DNA of 8,944 nucleotides from Oscillospiraceae bacterium (GTDB lineage: Bacteria; Bacillota; Clostridia; Oscillospirales; Oscillospiraceae). A program made the position numbers and the translations under genes. Positions 1 to 7,257 of the stretch are shown here, piece after piece. The first letter of the stretch is position 1. The number at the start of each line of letters is the position of its first letter. The stretch spans positions 1 to 8,944 of the forward strand of contig CACZSJ010000030.1 in NCBI GenBank assembly GCA_902783825.1, given 5' to 3'. Below the pieces are notes generated by a model. It saw only the letters and a list, made by a program, of their open reading frames with translations. It was not told where the DNA came from and made no database searches.

Positions 1-854
1 CAGAGGAAATGCATGTTCGTGGTAGCGAAGTTATGAATTTCGTTGGAGCTGGCATAGCCCAGATTGGTATAGCTGGAGGGGTCGTTGATCACGCAATCGA
101 TCAATCCGTCCTCAAATGCGGAGATGGTGCTCTCCGCATCGGCGTATTCCGCGATATAAATGGTCTCCACCGGCGGGTTCCGGTAGCCCTCGTAGCCCTC
201 GGTAAAGGCGTGCAGCTGAGTGGCATCTTCATTGAAGGTGTAAGGGCCGCTGCCGATGGGCGCGTTGCGGCCGTTTTCCAGTTCATGGCCGTAGCTGCCC
301 AGCTTGATCACCGGGATGCTCAGCAGCTTGACGAATTGCGAATCGCCGATCCCCAGGGTCACCGTCAGCTTCTCGTCTCCCCAGTAGGAGGCGCCCTGGA
401 AACTGGAGAAGCGGCCGCGGAAACGGTCGGAATTGATGGCCAGATTGATGGAATAGCTCAAATCCTTTGCGGTCACCGGACTGCCGTCATGAAACACATG
501 CCCTTCCGCCACGGTGAAGTCCCAGATTTTTGCGGTCTCGTCGCAGCTGAATTCGCTGATCAGCCCGGCGCCCTGGATGACCTCAAAGTTGTTGTCCAGC
601 TCGATCATGTTTTCATAGACCAGGTCGCAGATCAGCTGGTTGGCGTGGCTGGTAGCCACCAGAGGATTGATGCTGTATTTCGCCGCGCTGTTGAGGGTAA
701 ATATCTTATCCGCCGCTGCTGCACGCACCACGTCCCGGCCGCCGGTAGACTCCGGAATCTCTCCCTGGAGATCCCGTTTGCCGCAGCCGGACAGGCTCAG
801 CCCCATGGCTGCAAGCAGCAGCAGAACCAGTCCTCTTTTTAATCTCTCTCTCAT
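1..854 (-). CDS. Family-5 extracellular solute-binding lipoprotein (ABC transporter), 3' end cut off by the window edge
   Basis: The protein begins with a lipoprotein signal: basic MRERLKR, a Leu/Ala-rich core and an LSGC lipobox with the acylated Cys at residue 24. It should therefore be anchored outside the membrane. The 284 visible residues match the SBP_bac_5 (oligopeptide/nickel-binding, OppA/DppA-like) family: NPLVATSHANQLICDLVYE at about 63-81, the hallmark FHDGSPVTAKDLSYSI at 121-136, and IGSGPY at 200-205. Family members are usually 500-600 residues, so roughly half is seen. The role inferred from the family is binding peptides or similar solutes for an ABC importer; the ligand cannot be told from this part. 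The ATG at 854 is preceded by GGAG at 867-864, nine bases upstream and inside the last codons of pgeF, so translation may be coupled to it. No permease or ATPase gene is visible; one could lie beyond the left edge, or this may be an orphan binding protein. Confidence 0.88.
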   Translation of the reverse strand, partial: MRERLKRGLVLLLLAAMGLSLSGCGKRDLQGEIPESTGGRDVVRAAAADKIFTLNSAAKYSINPLVATSHANQLICDLVYENMIELDNNFEVIQGAGLISEFSCDETAKIWDFTVAEGHVFHDGSPVTAKDLSYSINLAINSDRFRGRFSSFQGASYWGDEKLTVTLGIGDSQFVKLLSIPVIKLGSYGHELENGRNAPIGSGPYTFNEDATQLHAFTEGYEGYRNPPVETIYIAEYADAESTISAFEDGLIDCVINDPSSYTNLGYASSNEIHNFATTNMHFL

Positions 855-860
855 AAACGC

Positions 861-1652
861 TTACTCCAATACGATACAGGCGGCATGACCGCCTCGGTCT
901 CCTTTCGTATAGCGGTGAGACCAGTATTTTTCGTGGCTGCACACGGTGCACTCCTCGGAGCTGTCTATCTTCTCCGGCTTCAGCCCCAACTGAACCAGCC
1001 GCCGGGCATTGGCGCCGCGCAAATCCACCATCGTCTTCCCATCGGCACGGCGTCGGAACAGTCCCTCCGTCTGGCCGCCCAGATACTTGTCCACCGCCCG
1101 GGGCACGTCATCGTCCGTTTCAAAACAGCAAGCGCCGATGGCCGCTCCCATCGCCACACGCAGCCGACTGCGACTGGCTCCCAAATCCTCCAGGGTTTCC
1201 ACCGCGTTTTTCAGAATGTCGTCCACCGAGCTGCGCCAGCCGCAGTGAACCGCGGCGGCCGCGGCGCCGCTTTCATCCCACAGAAGCGTCGGCACACAAT
1301 CCGCCGCAAAGCAAAACAAGGGCAGGCCCTTTTCGTTGGTGGCGATGCCGTCCGCCTCATAGGGCACCGGCGTCAGCGCCTGATGCCGATCCGCCCGGGT
1401 CACCACCCGAACCGTGTTGCCGTGCACCTGACAGGTCACCGCACAGTCGTCCGGTCCCACACCCATAAGCGCGCATACCCGCCGCCAGTTCTCCCGCACC
1501 GCCTCCGGGTCGTCTCCTTTGTTGCTCAGCAGATTCAGCGTAGCAAGGCTGCCCCGGCTGACGCCGCCGTAGCGGGTAGTAAAGGCGTGGCGCGCAGCGA
1601 TCAGCGTAGAGCGCATATAGATGAGCCCATTGCGGTTTTCTTCAATAAACAT
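861..1652 (-). CDS. pgeF: Peptidoglycan editing factor / multicopper-type purine nucleoside phosphorylase (YlmD/YfiH, DUF152 family)
   Basis: The 263-residue protein has the usual length and the metal-ligand motifs of the YfiH/YlmD (laccase domain, DUF152) family: QVHGN at 75-79 (His78), FAADCVP at 115-121 (Cys119) and VHCGWR at 135-140 (His136). Also present are a GAAIGACCFE loop at 169-178, VDL at 209-211, and a C-terminal CTVCSHEKYWSHR at 235-247. Family members are known as cytosolic enzymes acting on purine nucleosides (phosphorolysis, adenosine deamination), and the E. coli homologue YfiH is linked to removing misincorporated residues from peptidoglycan precursors. Which activity applies here is not known. 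The ATG at 1652 follows AGAAAGGA at 5-base spacing, supporting this start; a second in-frame ATG is at residue 13. The gene sits 49 bp after secA and 6 bp before the lipoprotein gene, in the same direction. The common HAGWRG is replaced by HCGWRS, which keeps the His. Confidence 0.92.
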   Translation of the reverse strand: MFIEENRNGLIYMRSTLIAARHAFTTRYGGVSRGSLATLNLLSNKGDDPEAVRENWRRVCALMGVGPDDCAVTCQVHGNTVRVVTRADRHQALTPVPYEADGIATNEKGLPLFCFAADCVPTLLWDESGAAAAAVHCGWRSSVDDILKNAVETLEDLGASRSRLRVAMGAAIGACCFETDDDVPRAVDKYLGGQTEGLFRRRADGKTMVDLRGANARRLVQLGLKPEKIDSSEECTVCSHEKYWSHRYTKGDRGGHAACIVLE

Positions 1653-1662
1653 AGGATCCTTT

Positions 1663-1687
1663 CTGCCCGTCCGCCGCGGGCGGGCAG
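1663..1687 (-). promoter_or_regulatory. GC-rich hairpin between secA and pgeF, abutting the pgeF ribosome binding site
   Basis: The arms CTGCCCG and CGGGCAG pair perfectly, and a further CCG/CGG pairs inside after one A-C mismatch on the transcribed strand, leaving a 3-base loop. The purine-rich ribosome binding site of pgeF begins two bases after the hairpin. There is no T tract after it, so it does not look like an intrinsic terminator. It could stabilise the upstream secA mRNA end or tune pgeF translation; this is inference from position alone. Confidence 0.45.
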
Positions 1688-1701
1688 CCGCCGCCGGCGC
1701 C

Positions 1702-4473
1702 TCAGGCGTCCCGGCCGCAGCACTCCTTGTATTTCAGTCGGCGGCTGCCGTCTGCCTTCATCTTCCCGCAGGGGCAGGGATCGTTGCGGCCGGGCTTGGC
1801 CGCCTTTTTCACCGGCTGCTTTTTCACCGGCTCGCCCCCCACATTGGCCGCCGCGTTTTTGGACACCGATTTGCGTTCAATGGGCTGCTCTCGGCGCAGC
1901 TGCACCGTGAAGAGCCGACGCACCGTCTCCTCCCGTATCCCCTGTACCATGGCTTCGAACATGTCGAAGCCCTCCTGCTTGTAGGCGTCAATGGGCTTGG
2001 TGGAGCCATAGCCCCGCAGGCCGATGCCCCGCTTGAGCTCGCTCATGGCGTCGATGTGGTCCATCCAATACTCGTCCACGACCCGCAGCATGATCACCCG
2101 CTCCAGCTCCCGCATCAACGGCGCGTCGTTGGGGCCGGGGCCAAAGGCCGCTTCCCGCTTGGCGTAGATCCGCTGGGCGTAATCCGTCACCGCGCGGCTC
2201 AGCTCTTCGCTGCCCACACGGCTGCCAAAGTCCGCCATGCGGAAGCTGCCCCGGGGCAGAAACAGTTTTTCAAAGGGCTGCAGCACCTGATCCAGTCGTG
2301 CCTGATCCGTGGCGATGTCGCCGCCCAGACCATCGGCCACCGTGCTGTGCACAAAGTCCTCCAGCATGCTCAGTATCTGCTCGTGCAAATCCTCTCCGTC
2401 CAGGACCTTGCGGCGCTCGCCATAGATGATGTTGCGCTGCTGGTTCATCACATCGTCGTATTCCAGCACGCTCTTTCGGGTTTGGAAATTGCGGCTTTCC
2501 ACGGTCTTCTGGGCCTGCTCGATGGAGTTGGAGAGGATCTTGGCGTCAATGGGGGTATCCTCCTCCATCCCCAGCGTCTCCATCATGCCCATAACCCGCT
2601 CGGAACCGAACAGGCGCATGATGTCGTCCGTCAGCGCCAGATAGAAGCGGCTTTCGCCCGGATCTCCCTGTCGGCCGGCACGGCCGCGCAGCTGATTGTC
2701 AATCCGGCGGGACTCATGGCGCTCCGTGCCCAGGATAAACAGCCCGCCTGCGTCGCGCACCTGCTGGGCCTCCGCGCCAGTGACCGCTCGGTGCTCCTCC
2801 ATTTTCTCATGGAACATGGCCCGGGCAGCCAAAATGGTTTCATCCTCCGTATCCGCATAGCCGGTCGCCTCGGCAATGACAGCCTCCTCGAAGCCCGCTC
2901 TGCGCAGATCCTGCCGAGCCAGAAACTCCGCGTTGCCGCCCAGCATGATATCCGTGCCGCGGCCCGCCATATTGGTAGCGATGGTCACCGCCCCCAGCTT
3001 GCCGGCCTGGGCCACGATTTCCGCCTCTTTCTCATGGTATTTGGCGTTAAGCACCGTATGGGGAATCCCTCGCTTTTTCAGCAGAGAGGAGAGATATTCG
3101 CTTTTCTCAATGGACACCGTTCCCACCAGCACCGGCTGTCCCTTCTCGTGACAGGCCGCAATCTGCTGGATGATGGCCCGGTTTTTTCCGTTTTCGTTCT
3201 TGTACACCACGTCCGGATTGTCAATGCGGATGACCGGCTTGTTGGTGGGGATTTCAATGATGTCCAGCTTGTAGATGGCGCCAAACTCCTCCGCCTCGGT
3301 GGCCGCGGTTCCGGTCATGCCGGAAAGCTTGCCGTACAGGCGGAAATAATTCTGGAAGGTAATGGTGGCCAGGGTTTTGTTTTCCTTCTGGACGTCCACA
3401 TGCTCCTTGGCCTCGATGGCCTGATGAAGGCCTTCGGAGTAGCGGCGTCCCAGCATCAAACGGCCGGTGAACTCATCCACGATGATGATTTCCCCATCCT
3501 TGACGATGTAGTCGATATCCCGCTTCATGACCCCGTGGGCTTTCAGCGCCTGGTTGATGTGGTGGCTCAAGGTCGCGTTTTCCATGTCTGCCAGGTTCTC
3601 CAGGCCGAAATTCCGTTCTGCTTTGGTGATGCCCCGGGCAGTCAGCGTGGCGGTCTTGGCCTTTTCGTCCACCACATAGTCCGCGTCCAGATCCTCGCTC
3701 TCTTCCTCCTTTTCATCCACGGAAGCGTAGACCACCTTTTTCAGCCGCCTGACAAACTCGTCCGCCTGCCGATAGAGATCGGTGCTCTCGTCTCCCTGGC
3801 CGGAGATGATCAGCGGGGTGCGCGCCTCATCGATGAGAATGGAGTCCACCTCGTCCACAATCGCAAACGCGTGGCCTCTCTGGACCATGTCTTCTTTATA
3901 CAGGGCCATGTTATCCCGCAGATAGTCAAAGCCCATTTCGTTGTTGGTACCGTAGGTAATGTCGCAGGCGTAGGCCTCCCGGCGCTGGTCGCTGTCCAGC
4001 CCGTGGACAATCAGCCCGACGCTCAGTCCCAGGAAGCGATGAACCTTGCCCATCCACTCGCTGTCGCGGCGGGCCAGGTAATCGTTAACGGTAACGATAT
4101 GCACGCCTTCGCCGGCCAGGGCATTCAAATAGGCCGGCAGCACCGCCACCAGCGTCTTGCCTTCGCCGGTCTTCATTTCCGCGATGCGCCCCTGATGCAG
4201 CACGATACCGCCGATGAGCTGCACATAGAAGGGTCGCATACCCAGCACACGCCAGGCCGCCTCCCGGGCGGTGGCAAAGGCCTCGGGCAGAATGTCGTCC
4301 AGAGATTCGCCCTCGGCCAGACGGGTTTGGAACTCCTCCGTCTTGGCGCGAAGCTGGGCGTCGCTCATGGCCTCATATTCCGGCCCCAGTTTTTCAATGG
4401 TGTCCGCAATCGGATAGATCCGTTTCAGCTCCCGATCGGAATAGCTTCCGAACAGCTTGTTCAACAGTCCCAT
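1702..4473 (-). CDS. secA: SecA, preprotein translocase ATPase
   Basis: SecA is the ATPase that pushes unfolded preproteins through the SecYEG channel in the cytoplasmic membrane. At 923 residues the protein is full length and carries every hallmark. These are Walker A GEGKT at about 103-107, the DEAD-type VDEVDSILIDEARTPLIISG at about 206-225, and SGMTGTA at about 384-390. They continue with AGRGTDIMLGG at about 503-513, QLRGRAGRQGD at about 594-604, YDDVMNQQR at about 672-680, and a C-terminal zinc motif that follows GRNDPCPCG. The start is the ATG at 4473, because AAAGGA lies eight bases upstream; a TTG two codons earlier is too close to that site. The zinc motif has CxC, then 15 residues, then CC, longer than the common CxCx8C(H/C). 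The gene has its own promoter (4514-4542) and probably leads an operon with pgeF. The prfB gene, often found after secA in Firmicutes, is not here. Confidence 0.98.
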   Translation of the reverse strand: MGLLNKLFGSYSDRELKRIYPIADTIEKLGPEYEAMSDAQLRAKTEEFQTRLAEGESLDDILPEAFATAREAAWRVLGMRPFYVQLIGGIVLHQGRIAEMKTGEGKTLVAVLPAYLNALAGEGVHIVTVNDYLARRDSEWMGKVHRFLGLSVGLIVHGLDSDQRREAYACDITYGTNNEMGFDYLRDNMALYKEDMVQRGHAFAIVDEVDSILIDEARTPLIISGQGDESTDLYRQADEFVRRLKKVVYASVDEKEEESEDLDADYVVDEKAKTATLTARGITKAERNFGLENLADMENATLSHHINQALKAHGVMKRDIDYIVKDGEIIIVDEFTGRLMLGRRYSEGLHQAIEAKEHVDVQKENKTLATITFQNYFRLYGKLSGMTGTAATEAEEFGAIYKLDIIEIPTNKPVIRIDNPDVVYKNENGKNRAIIQQIAACHEKGQPVLVGTVSIEKSEYLSSLLKKRGIPHTVLNAKYHEKEAEIVAQAGKLGAVTIATNMAGRGTDIMLGGNAEFLARQDLRRAGFEEAVIAEATGYADTEDETILAARAMFHEKMEEHRAVTGAEAQQVRDAGGLFILGTERHESRRIDNQLRGRAGRQGDPGESRFYLALTDDIMRLFGSERVMGMMETLGMEEDTPIDAKILSNSIEQAQKTVESRNFQTRKSVLEYDDVMNQQRNIIYGERRKVLDGEDLHEQILSMLEDFVHSTVADGLGGDIATDQARLDQVLQPFEKLFLPRGSFRMADFGSRVGSEELSRAVTDYAQRIYAKREAAFGPGPNDAPLMRELERVIMLRVVDEYWMDHIDAMSELKRGIGLRGYGSTKPIDAYKQEGFDMFEAMVQGIREETVRRLFTVQLRREQPIERKSVSKNAAANVGGEPVKKQPVKKAAKPGRNDPCPCGKMKADGSRRLKYKECCGRDA

Positions 4474-4513
4474 AGTCAAGTTCCTTTACGGTTTCGATAA
4501 AGATGCAGCCTAT

Positions 4514-4542
4514 ACTATACCACATAATTGTGAAGAAAAAAA
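4514..4542 (-). promoter_or_regulatory. Probable sigma-A extended -10 promoter of secA
   Basis: On the minus strand TATAGT (4519-4514) is preceded by TGG, giving a TGn extended -10. The -35 region 17 bases upstream is only a T run (4542-4537), which the extended -10 could make up for. Transcription would start near 4507 and give a leader of roughly 35 bases before the secA ATG at 4473. The whole -10 neighbourhood is AT-rich against a GC-rich background. Confidence 0.6.
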
Positions 4543-4606
4543 GGCTTTTGTTGGCTGTCGTGGGAAGATTCCTTCCCCCGCTCTCCCTTGGGGCGTTCTG
4601 GCATAA

Positions 4607-4642
4607 AGAATCCCGACGGCAACGCCGCCGTTGGGGCATTCT
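4607..4642 (-). other. Imperfect hairpin upstream of the secA promoter
   Basis: On the minus strand AGAAT, CCC and ACGGC pair with GCCGT, GGG and ATTCT, giving about 13 base pairs with one mismatch, a 2-base bulge and a 6-base loop, followed by TTTA. It lies between the strong terminator at 4683-4723 and the secA promoter, so it may be a back-up terminator of the upstream gene. A near-copy of its TTGGGGCATTCT arm (TTGGGGCGTTCT, 4588-4599) lies 43 bases away. The remainder of the 273-base gap between secA and the next gene (4474-4746) shows nothing else convincing beyond a 6-bp GGGAAG/CTTCCC stem at 4562-4577. Confidence 0.4.
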
Positions 4643-4682
4643 CCGTGAGAAAGATCTCCTGCGGGCATTGCGATCGGCTCAT

Positions 4683-4723
4683 GCAAATATAAAACAGGAG
4701 GCAGTTCCTTCCAACTGCCTCCT
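4683..4723 (-). terminator. Intrinsic terminator of the secreted-protein gene
   Basis: A perfect 11-bp stem pairs AGGAGGCAGTT (4696-4706) with AACTGCCTCCT (4713-4723) around a 6-base loop. On the minus strand it is followed by GTTTTATATTT, a typical T-rich tail. It lies 23 bases after the stop codon of the gene at 4747-5538 and separates that gene from secA. Confidence 0.85.
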
Positions 4724-4746
4724 TCGGAATTCTTTCTTATTTCACG

Positions 4747-5538
4747 CTATGCTGTGTACACGTCCAGCACGTTCTGCCGGGCCAGGAAGAGCTCCGGCTC
4801 CTCGCAGTCCGGGATGATGCGCACGGCCGCCACCGTCATGGGCTGTTCCAAATGGATTTGCGCATGAACCGGGCCCAGCTCCTGATACGGAAAGCTGCCC
4901 ACCAGGGACCAGTACTTCCCGTCGCAGACGTAGACCTTGCGCGGACCCATGATGTCCTCCAGCTCCATCTTGTCCTGGTAGTCGATCACCTGATAGTCCA
5001 CCGTGAAGCCGGTGCAGTTCTCTGCCGTCCGGGACAGCAGCAAATAGGTTCCGCCGGTGCCCGGGAAGTCGCCCCAGGACCAGCTGGCCGTGATGTCCTC
5101 TGCCAGGGCGCCGCTCTCGCCGCCCTCATTCCCCACGCTCTCCACCGTGCCGGGATAGCTCTCGCTGAGGAAACGCTCCGGCAGCCAGGCCGTCACCAGG
5201 TTGAGGCTGGATGTCCGGTAGCGGACGCAGTAAAAGCCGTCCTGCTGGGCAAGCGCCTCCACCCGGGTCCCGTGAAACACCACCGCCCGCGGGCCCTGCA
5301 TGCCCTCCCGGGGCTGGGAATAGCCGGAAAGGCTCAAATACTCCTCGGCATTTACGTACAGAACCTTGGCCTCGGGCAGATAACTCCCCTCCTGGGGCAA
5401 CTCGATCTTCCCGTCATCGCCTGTTGCGGCAATATCCGCCGGGCCGGGCGCCGATGCGTCGGCGAAGGCCTGCGCCGACAGTCCCGCGAGCATTATAAGC
5501 GCCAAAACAAAGGCCAAAATGCTTTTCATTTTCTTCAT
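4747..5538 (-). CDS. Secreted protein of unknown function with an SH3-like and a possible discoidin-like region
   Basis: The 263-residue product starts with a clear Sec signal peptide: MKKMK, a hydrophobic core to about residue 22, and an AQAFA cleavage site at about residue 26. No lipobox, LPXTG sorting signal or later membrane helix is seen, so it should be released or held non-covalently outside the cell. Residues about 52-125 (YVNAEEYLSLSG, then GTRVEAL, GFYCVRY, TAWLPERFL) have the short-strand pattern of a bacterial SH3-like domain, often a cell-wall binder. Residues about 148-263 are Trp/Tyr-rich beta strands; the ending VAAVRIIPDCEEPELFLARQ resembles the last strands of discoidin-type modules. 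Both domain assignments are tentative. The ATG at 5538 follows GGGAG at 7-base spacing, and an upstream extension of the reading frame would overlap the divergent promoter region and lacks a signal peptide. It is a single-gene unit with its own promoter (5611-5639) and terminator. Confidence 0.85.
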   Translation of the reverse strand: MKKMKSILAFVLALIMLAGLSAQAFADASAPGPADIAATGDDGKIELPQEGSYLPEAKVLYVNAEEYLSLSGYSQPREGMQGPRAVVFHGTRVEALAQQDGFYCVRYRTSSLNLVTAWLPERFLSESYPGTVESVGNEGGESGALAEDITASWSWGDFPGTGGTYLLLSRTAENCTGFTVDYQVIDYQDKMELEDIMGPRKVYVCDGKYWSLVGSFPYQELGPVHAQIHLEQPMTVAAVRIIPDCEEPELFLARQNVLDVYTA

Positions 5539-5610
5539 TGGTCTTCTCCCTTTCTCTCCGTTTCCGGATCCATCAAAACCACGGAGTCGTTCTCCATCGT
5601 CTGCGTTCTT

Positions 5611-5639
5611 ATTATACCACGCTTGCGAAAAACCCGCAA
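5611..5639 (-). promoter_or_regulatory. Sigma-A promoter of the secreted-protein gene
   Basis: On the minus strand TTGCGG (5639-5634), a 17-base spacer and a perfect TATAAT (5616-5611), itself preceded by TGG, make a strong extended -10 promoter. Transcription would start near 5604, giving a leader of about 65 bases. It diverges from the DUF1846 promoter, with about 33 bases between the two -35 elements. Confidence 0.8.
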
Positions 5640-5672
5640 CCAAAAGCCGCTGTCGAAATCCGGATTTTTGTC

Positions 5673-5701
5673 TTGTCGCCTTTCCCTTTGTATGATATGA
5701 T
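5673..5701 (+). promoter_or_regulatory. Sigma-A promoter of the DUF1846 gene
   Basis: TTGTCG (5673-5678), a 17-base spacer and TATGAT (5696-5701) fit sigma-A well. Transcription would start near 5708, leaving a leader of about 30 bases that holds the AAGGGGA ribosome binding site at 5725-5731. The 199-base divergent region (5539-5737) contains this promoter and the oppositely directed one; I see no obvious shared operator. Confidence 0.75.
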
Positions 5702-5737
5702 AGTGCAGTGATTTTGAACAGGGCAAGGGGATGCGAT

Positions 5738-7222
5738 ATGAACAGACTCGGCTTTGACAACGACAAATACGTGAAGCTGCAATCCCAGAACATCCGGGAT
5801 CGCATCAGCGCCTTCGGCGGCAAGCTCTATCTGGAATTTGGCGGCAAGCTCTTTGACGACTATCACGCCTCCCGGGTCCTGCCCGGGTTCCAGCCGGACA
5901 GCAAGGTGCGCATGCTGATGGAGATGAAGGACGAGGCGGAAATCGTCATCGTCATCTCCGCGGACGACATCGAGCGCAGCAAGCGCCGGGGCGACCTGGG
6001 CATCACCTATGACGAGGATACGCTGCGCCTGATCGACGCGTTTCGGGGCATCGGCCTCTACGTAGGCAGCGTGGTGATTACCCACTACCGGGGGCAACCC
6101 ATTGCCGACAAGTTTATCACCCGCCTGGATGCGCTGGGCGTGCGGGCTTATCGGCACTATATCATCCCCGACTATCCCTCCAACGTCTCTCTGATCGTCT
6201 CCGAAGAGGGCTTTGGCCGCAACGATTACATCGAGACGGAGCGCGGCCTGGTGGTGGTCACCGCCCCCGGCCCCGGCAGCGGCAAGATGGCCACCTGTCT
6301 CAGCCAGCTCTACCATGAGCATCAGCGAGGCATCCGGGCAGGCTACGCCAAGTTTGAGACCTTCCCCATTTGGAATCTGCCCTTGAAGCATCCGGTGAAC
6401 CTGGCCTATGAAGCGGCCACGGCGGATCTGGACGACGTGAATATGATCGACCCCTTCCACCTGGAGGCCTACGGGGTCACCACCGTCAACTACAACCGGG
6501 ATGTGGAAATCTTCCCTGTGCTGGAGGCCATGTTCCGTACCATCTACGGGGAGAGCCCCTACAAGAGCCCCACCGACATGGGGGTCAATATGGTAGGCTT
6601 TTGCATCGTGGATGACGAGGCCTGCCGAGAGGCCTCCAAGCAGGAGATCATCCGCCGCTACTACGCGGCCGCCTGCGCGGTGCGCCAGGGTCTTTCCGAT
6701 CCGGCGGAGCAGCGCAAGATCGAGCTGATCATGAACTCCATGGGCGCCAGCCCCGAAGATCGGCCGGTGGTGGCCGCAGCCCTGGCCCGCGCAGAGGAGA
6801 CCGGCGCGCCCGCCATGGCCCTGGAGCTGCCGGACGGCGTCATCGTCACAGGCAAGACCTCTTCCCTGCTGGGCGCCGCCTCCGCCTGCCTGCTCAACGC
6901 GCTGAAGCATCTGGCCGGCATTGACAAGAAGCTGATGCTGATCGCGCCGGGCATCATCCAGCCCATCCAGCATTTGAAGGTGGAGCACTTGGGCAACCAC
7001 AATCCCAGACTCCACACCGACGAGCTGCTGATCGCCCTGTCCATCTGCGCGGTTACGAATCCTATGGCCGGCTATGCCATCGATCAGCTGGGTAAACTCA
7101 AGGGCTGCGAGGCGCACTCCACGGTCATTCTCTCCCACGTTGACGAGGATCTGTTCAAAAAGTTGGGCGTCAACCTCTCCTTCGAGCCCCGCTACCAGGC
7201 CAAAAAGCTGTTTCACAAATAG
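5738..7222 (+). CDS. UPF0371/DUF1846 family protein, conserved, function unknown
   Basis: The 494-residue cytosolic protein matches the UPF0371 (DUF1846) family in length and motifs, and starts with the typical MNRLGFDNDKYVKLQS. Conserved-looking segments are LYLEFGGKLFDDYHASRVLPGF at about 30-51, the P-loop-like TAPGPGSGKMATCLSQLY at 175-192, PTDMGVNMVGFCI at 278-290, and a second Gly/Lys-rich TGKTSSLLGA at 371-380. No membrane helix or signal peptide is present. The glycine-rich GPGSGK loop suggests binding of a nucleotide or other phosphate, but no biochemical role is established for the family as far as I know. The ATG at 5738 is chosen because AAGGGGA lies seven bases before it and the family N-terminus starts there; the frame's earlier GTG at 5708 falls on the predicted transcription start. 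The gene stands alone, with its own promoter and a terminator at 7258-7298. Confidence 0.93.
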   Translation: MNRLGFDNDKYVKLQSQNIRDRISAFGGKLYLEFGGKLFDDYHASRVLPGFQPDSKVRMLMEMKDEAEIVIVISADDIERSKRRGDLGITYDEDTLRLIDAFRGIGLYVGSVVITHYRGQPIADKFITRLDALGVRAYRHYIIPDYPSNVSLIVSEEGFGRNDYIETERGLVVVTAPGPGSGKMATCLSQLYHEHQRGIRAGYAKFETFPIWNLPLKHPVNLAYEAATADLDDVNMIDPFHLEAYGVTTVNYNRDVEIFPVLEAMFRTIYGESPYKSPTDMGVNMVGFCIVDDEACREASKQEIIRRYYAAACAVRQGLSDPAEQRKIELIMNSMGASPEDRPVVAAALARAEETGAPAMALELPDGVIVTGKTSSLLGAASACLLNALKHLAGIDKKLMLIAPGIIQPIQHLKVEHLGNHNPRLHTDELLIALSICAVTNPMAGYAIDQLGKLKGCEAHSTVILSHVDEDLFKKLGVNLSFEPRYQAKKLFHK

Positions 7223-7257
7223 CGCCGAGCTCTCGCGGAGCTGAAAAACTGCATAAA

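Noticed and set aside
9..842. A 277-codon plus-strand frame opposite the solute-binding lipoprotein
   Set aside because: It is antisense to a gene with a lipobox and clear SBP_bac_5 motifs, and has no ribosome binding site or domain.
4474..4479. A TTG start of secA two codons upstream of the chosen ATG
   Set aside because: It lies only two bases from the AAAGGA site, too close for a ribosome; the ATG at 4473 has proper spacing and the normal SecA N-terminus.
1621..4500. A 959-codon open frame on the plus strand running the length of secA
   Set aside because: It is exactly antisense to an unmistakable secA. Its translation is low in complexity and rich in His, Gln, Leu and Ala, as expected from the complement of GC-biased codons, and it has no ribosome binding site or recognisable domain.
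5539..5823. An N-terminal extension of the secreted-protein gene to a start at 5823
   Set aside because: The extension covers the promoter and leader and part of the DUF1846 gene, while an ATG with a good ribosome binding site and signal peptide lies at 5538.
5612..7216. A 534-codon open frame on the minus strand opposite the DUF1846 gene
   Set aside because: It is antisense to a conserved family gene, has mirror-type composition, and would run across both divergent promoters.
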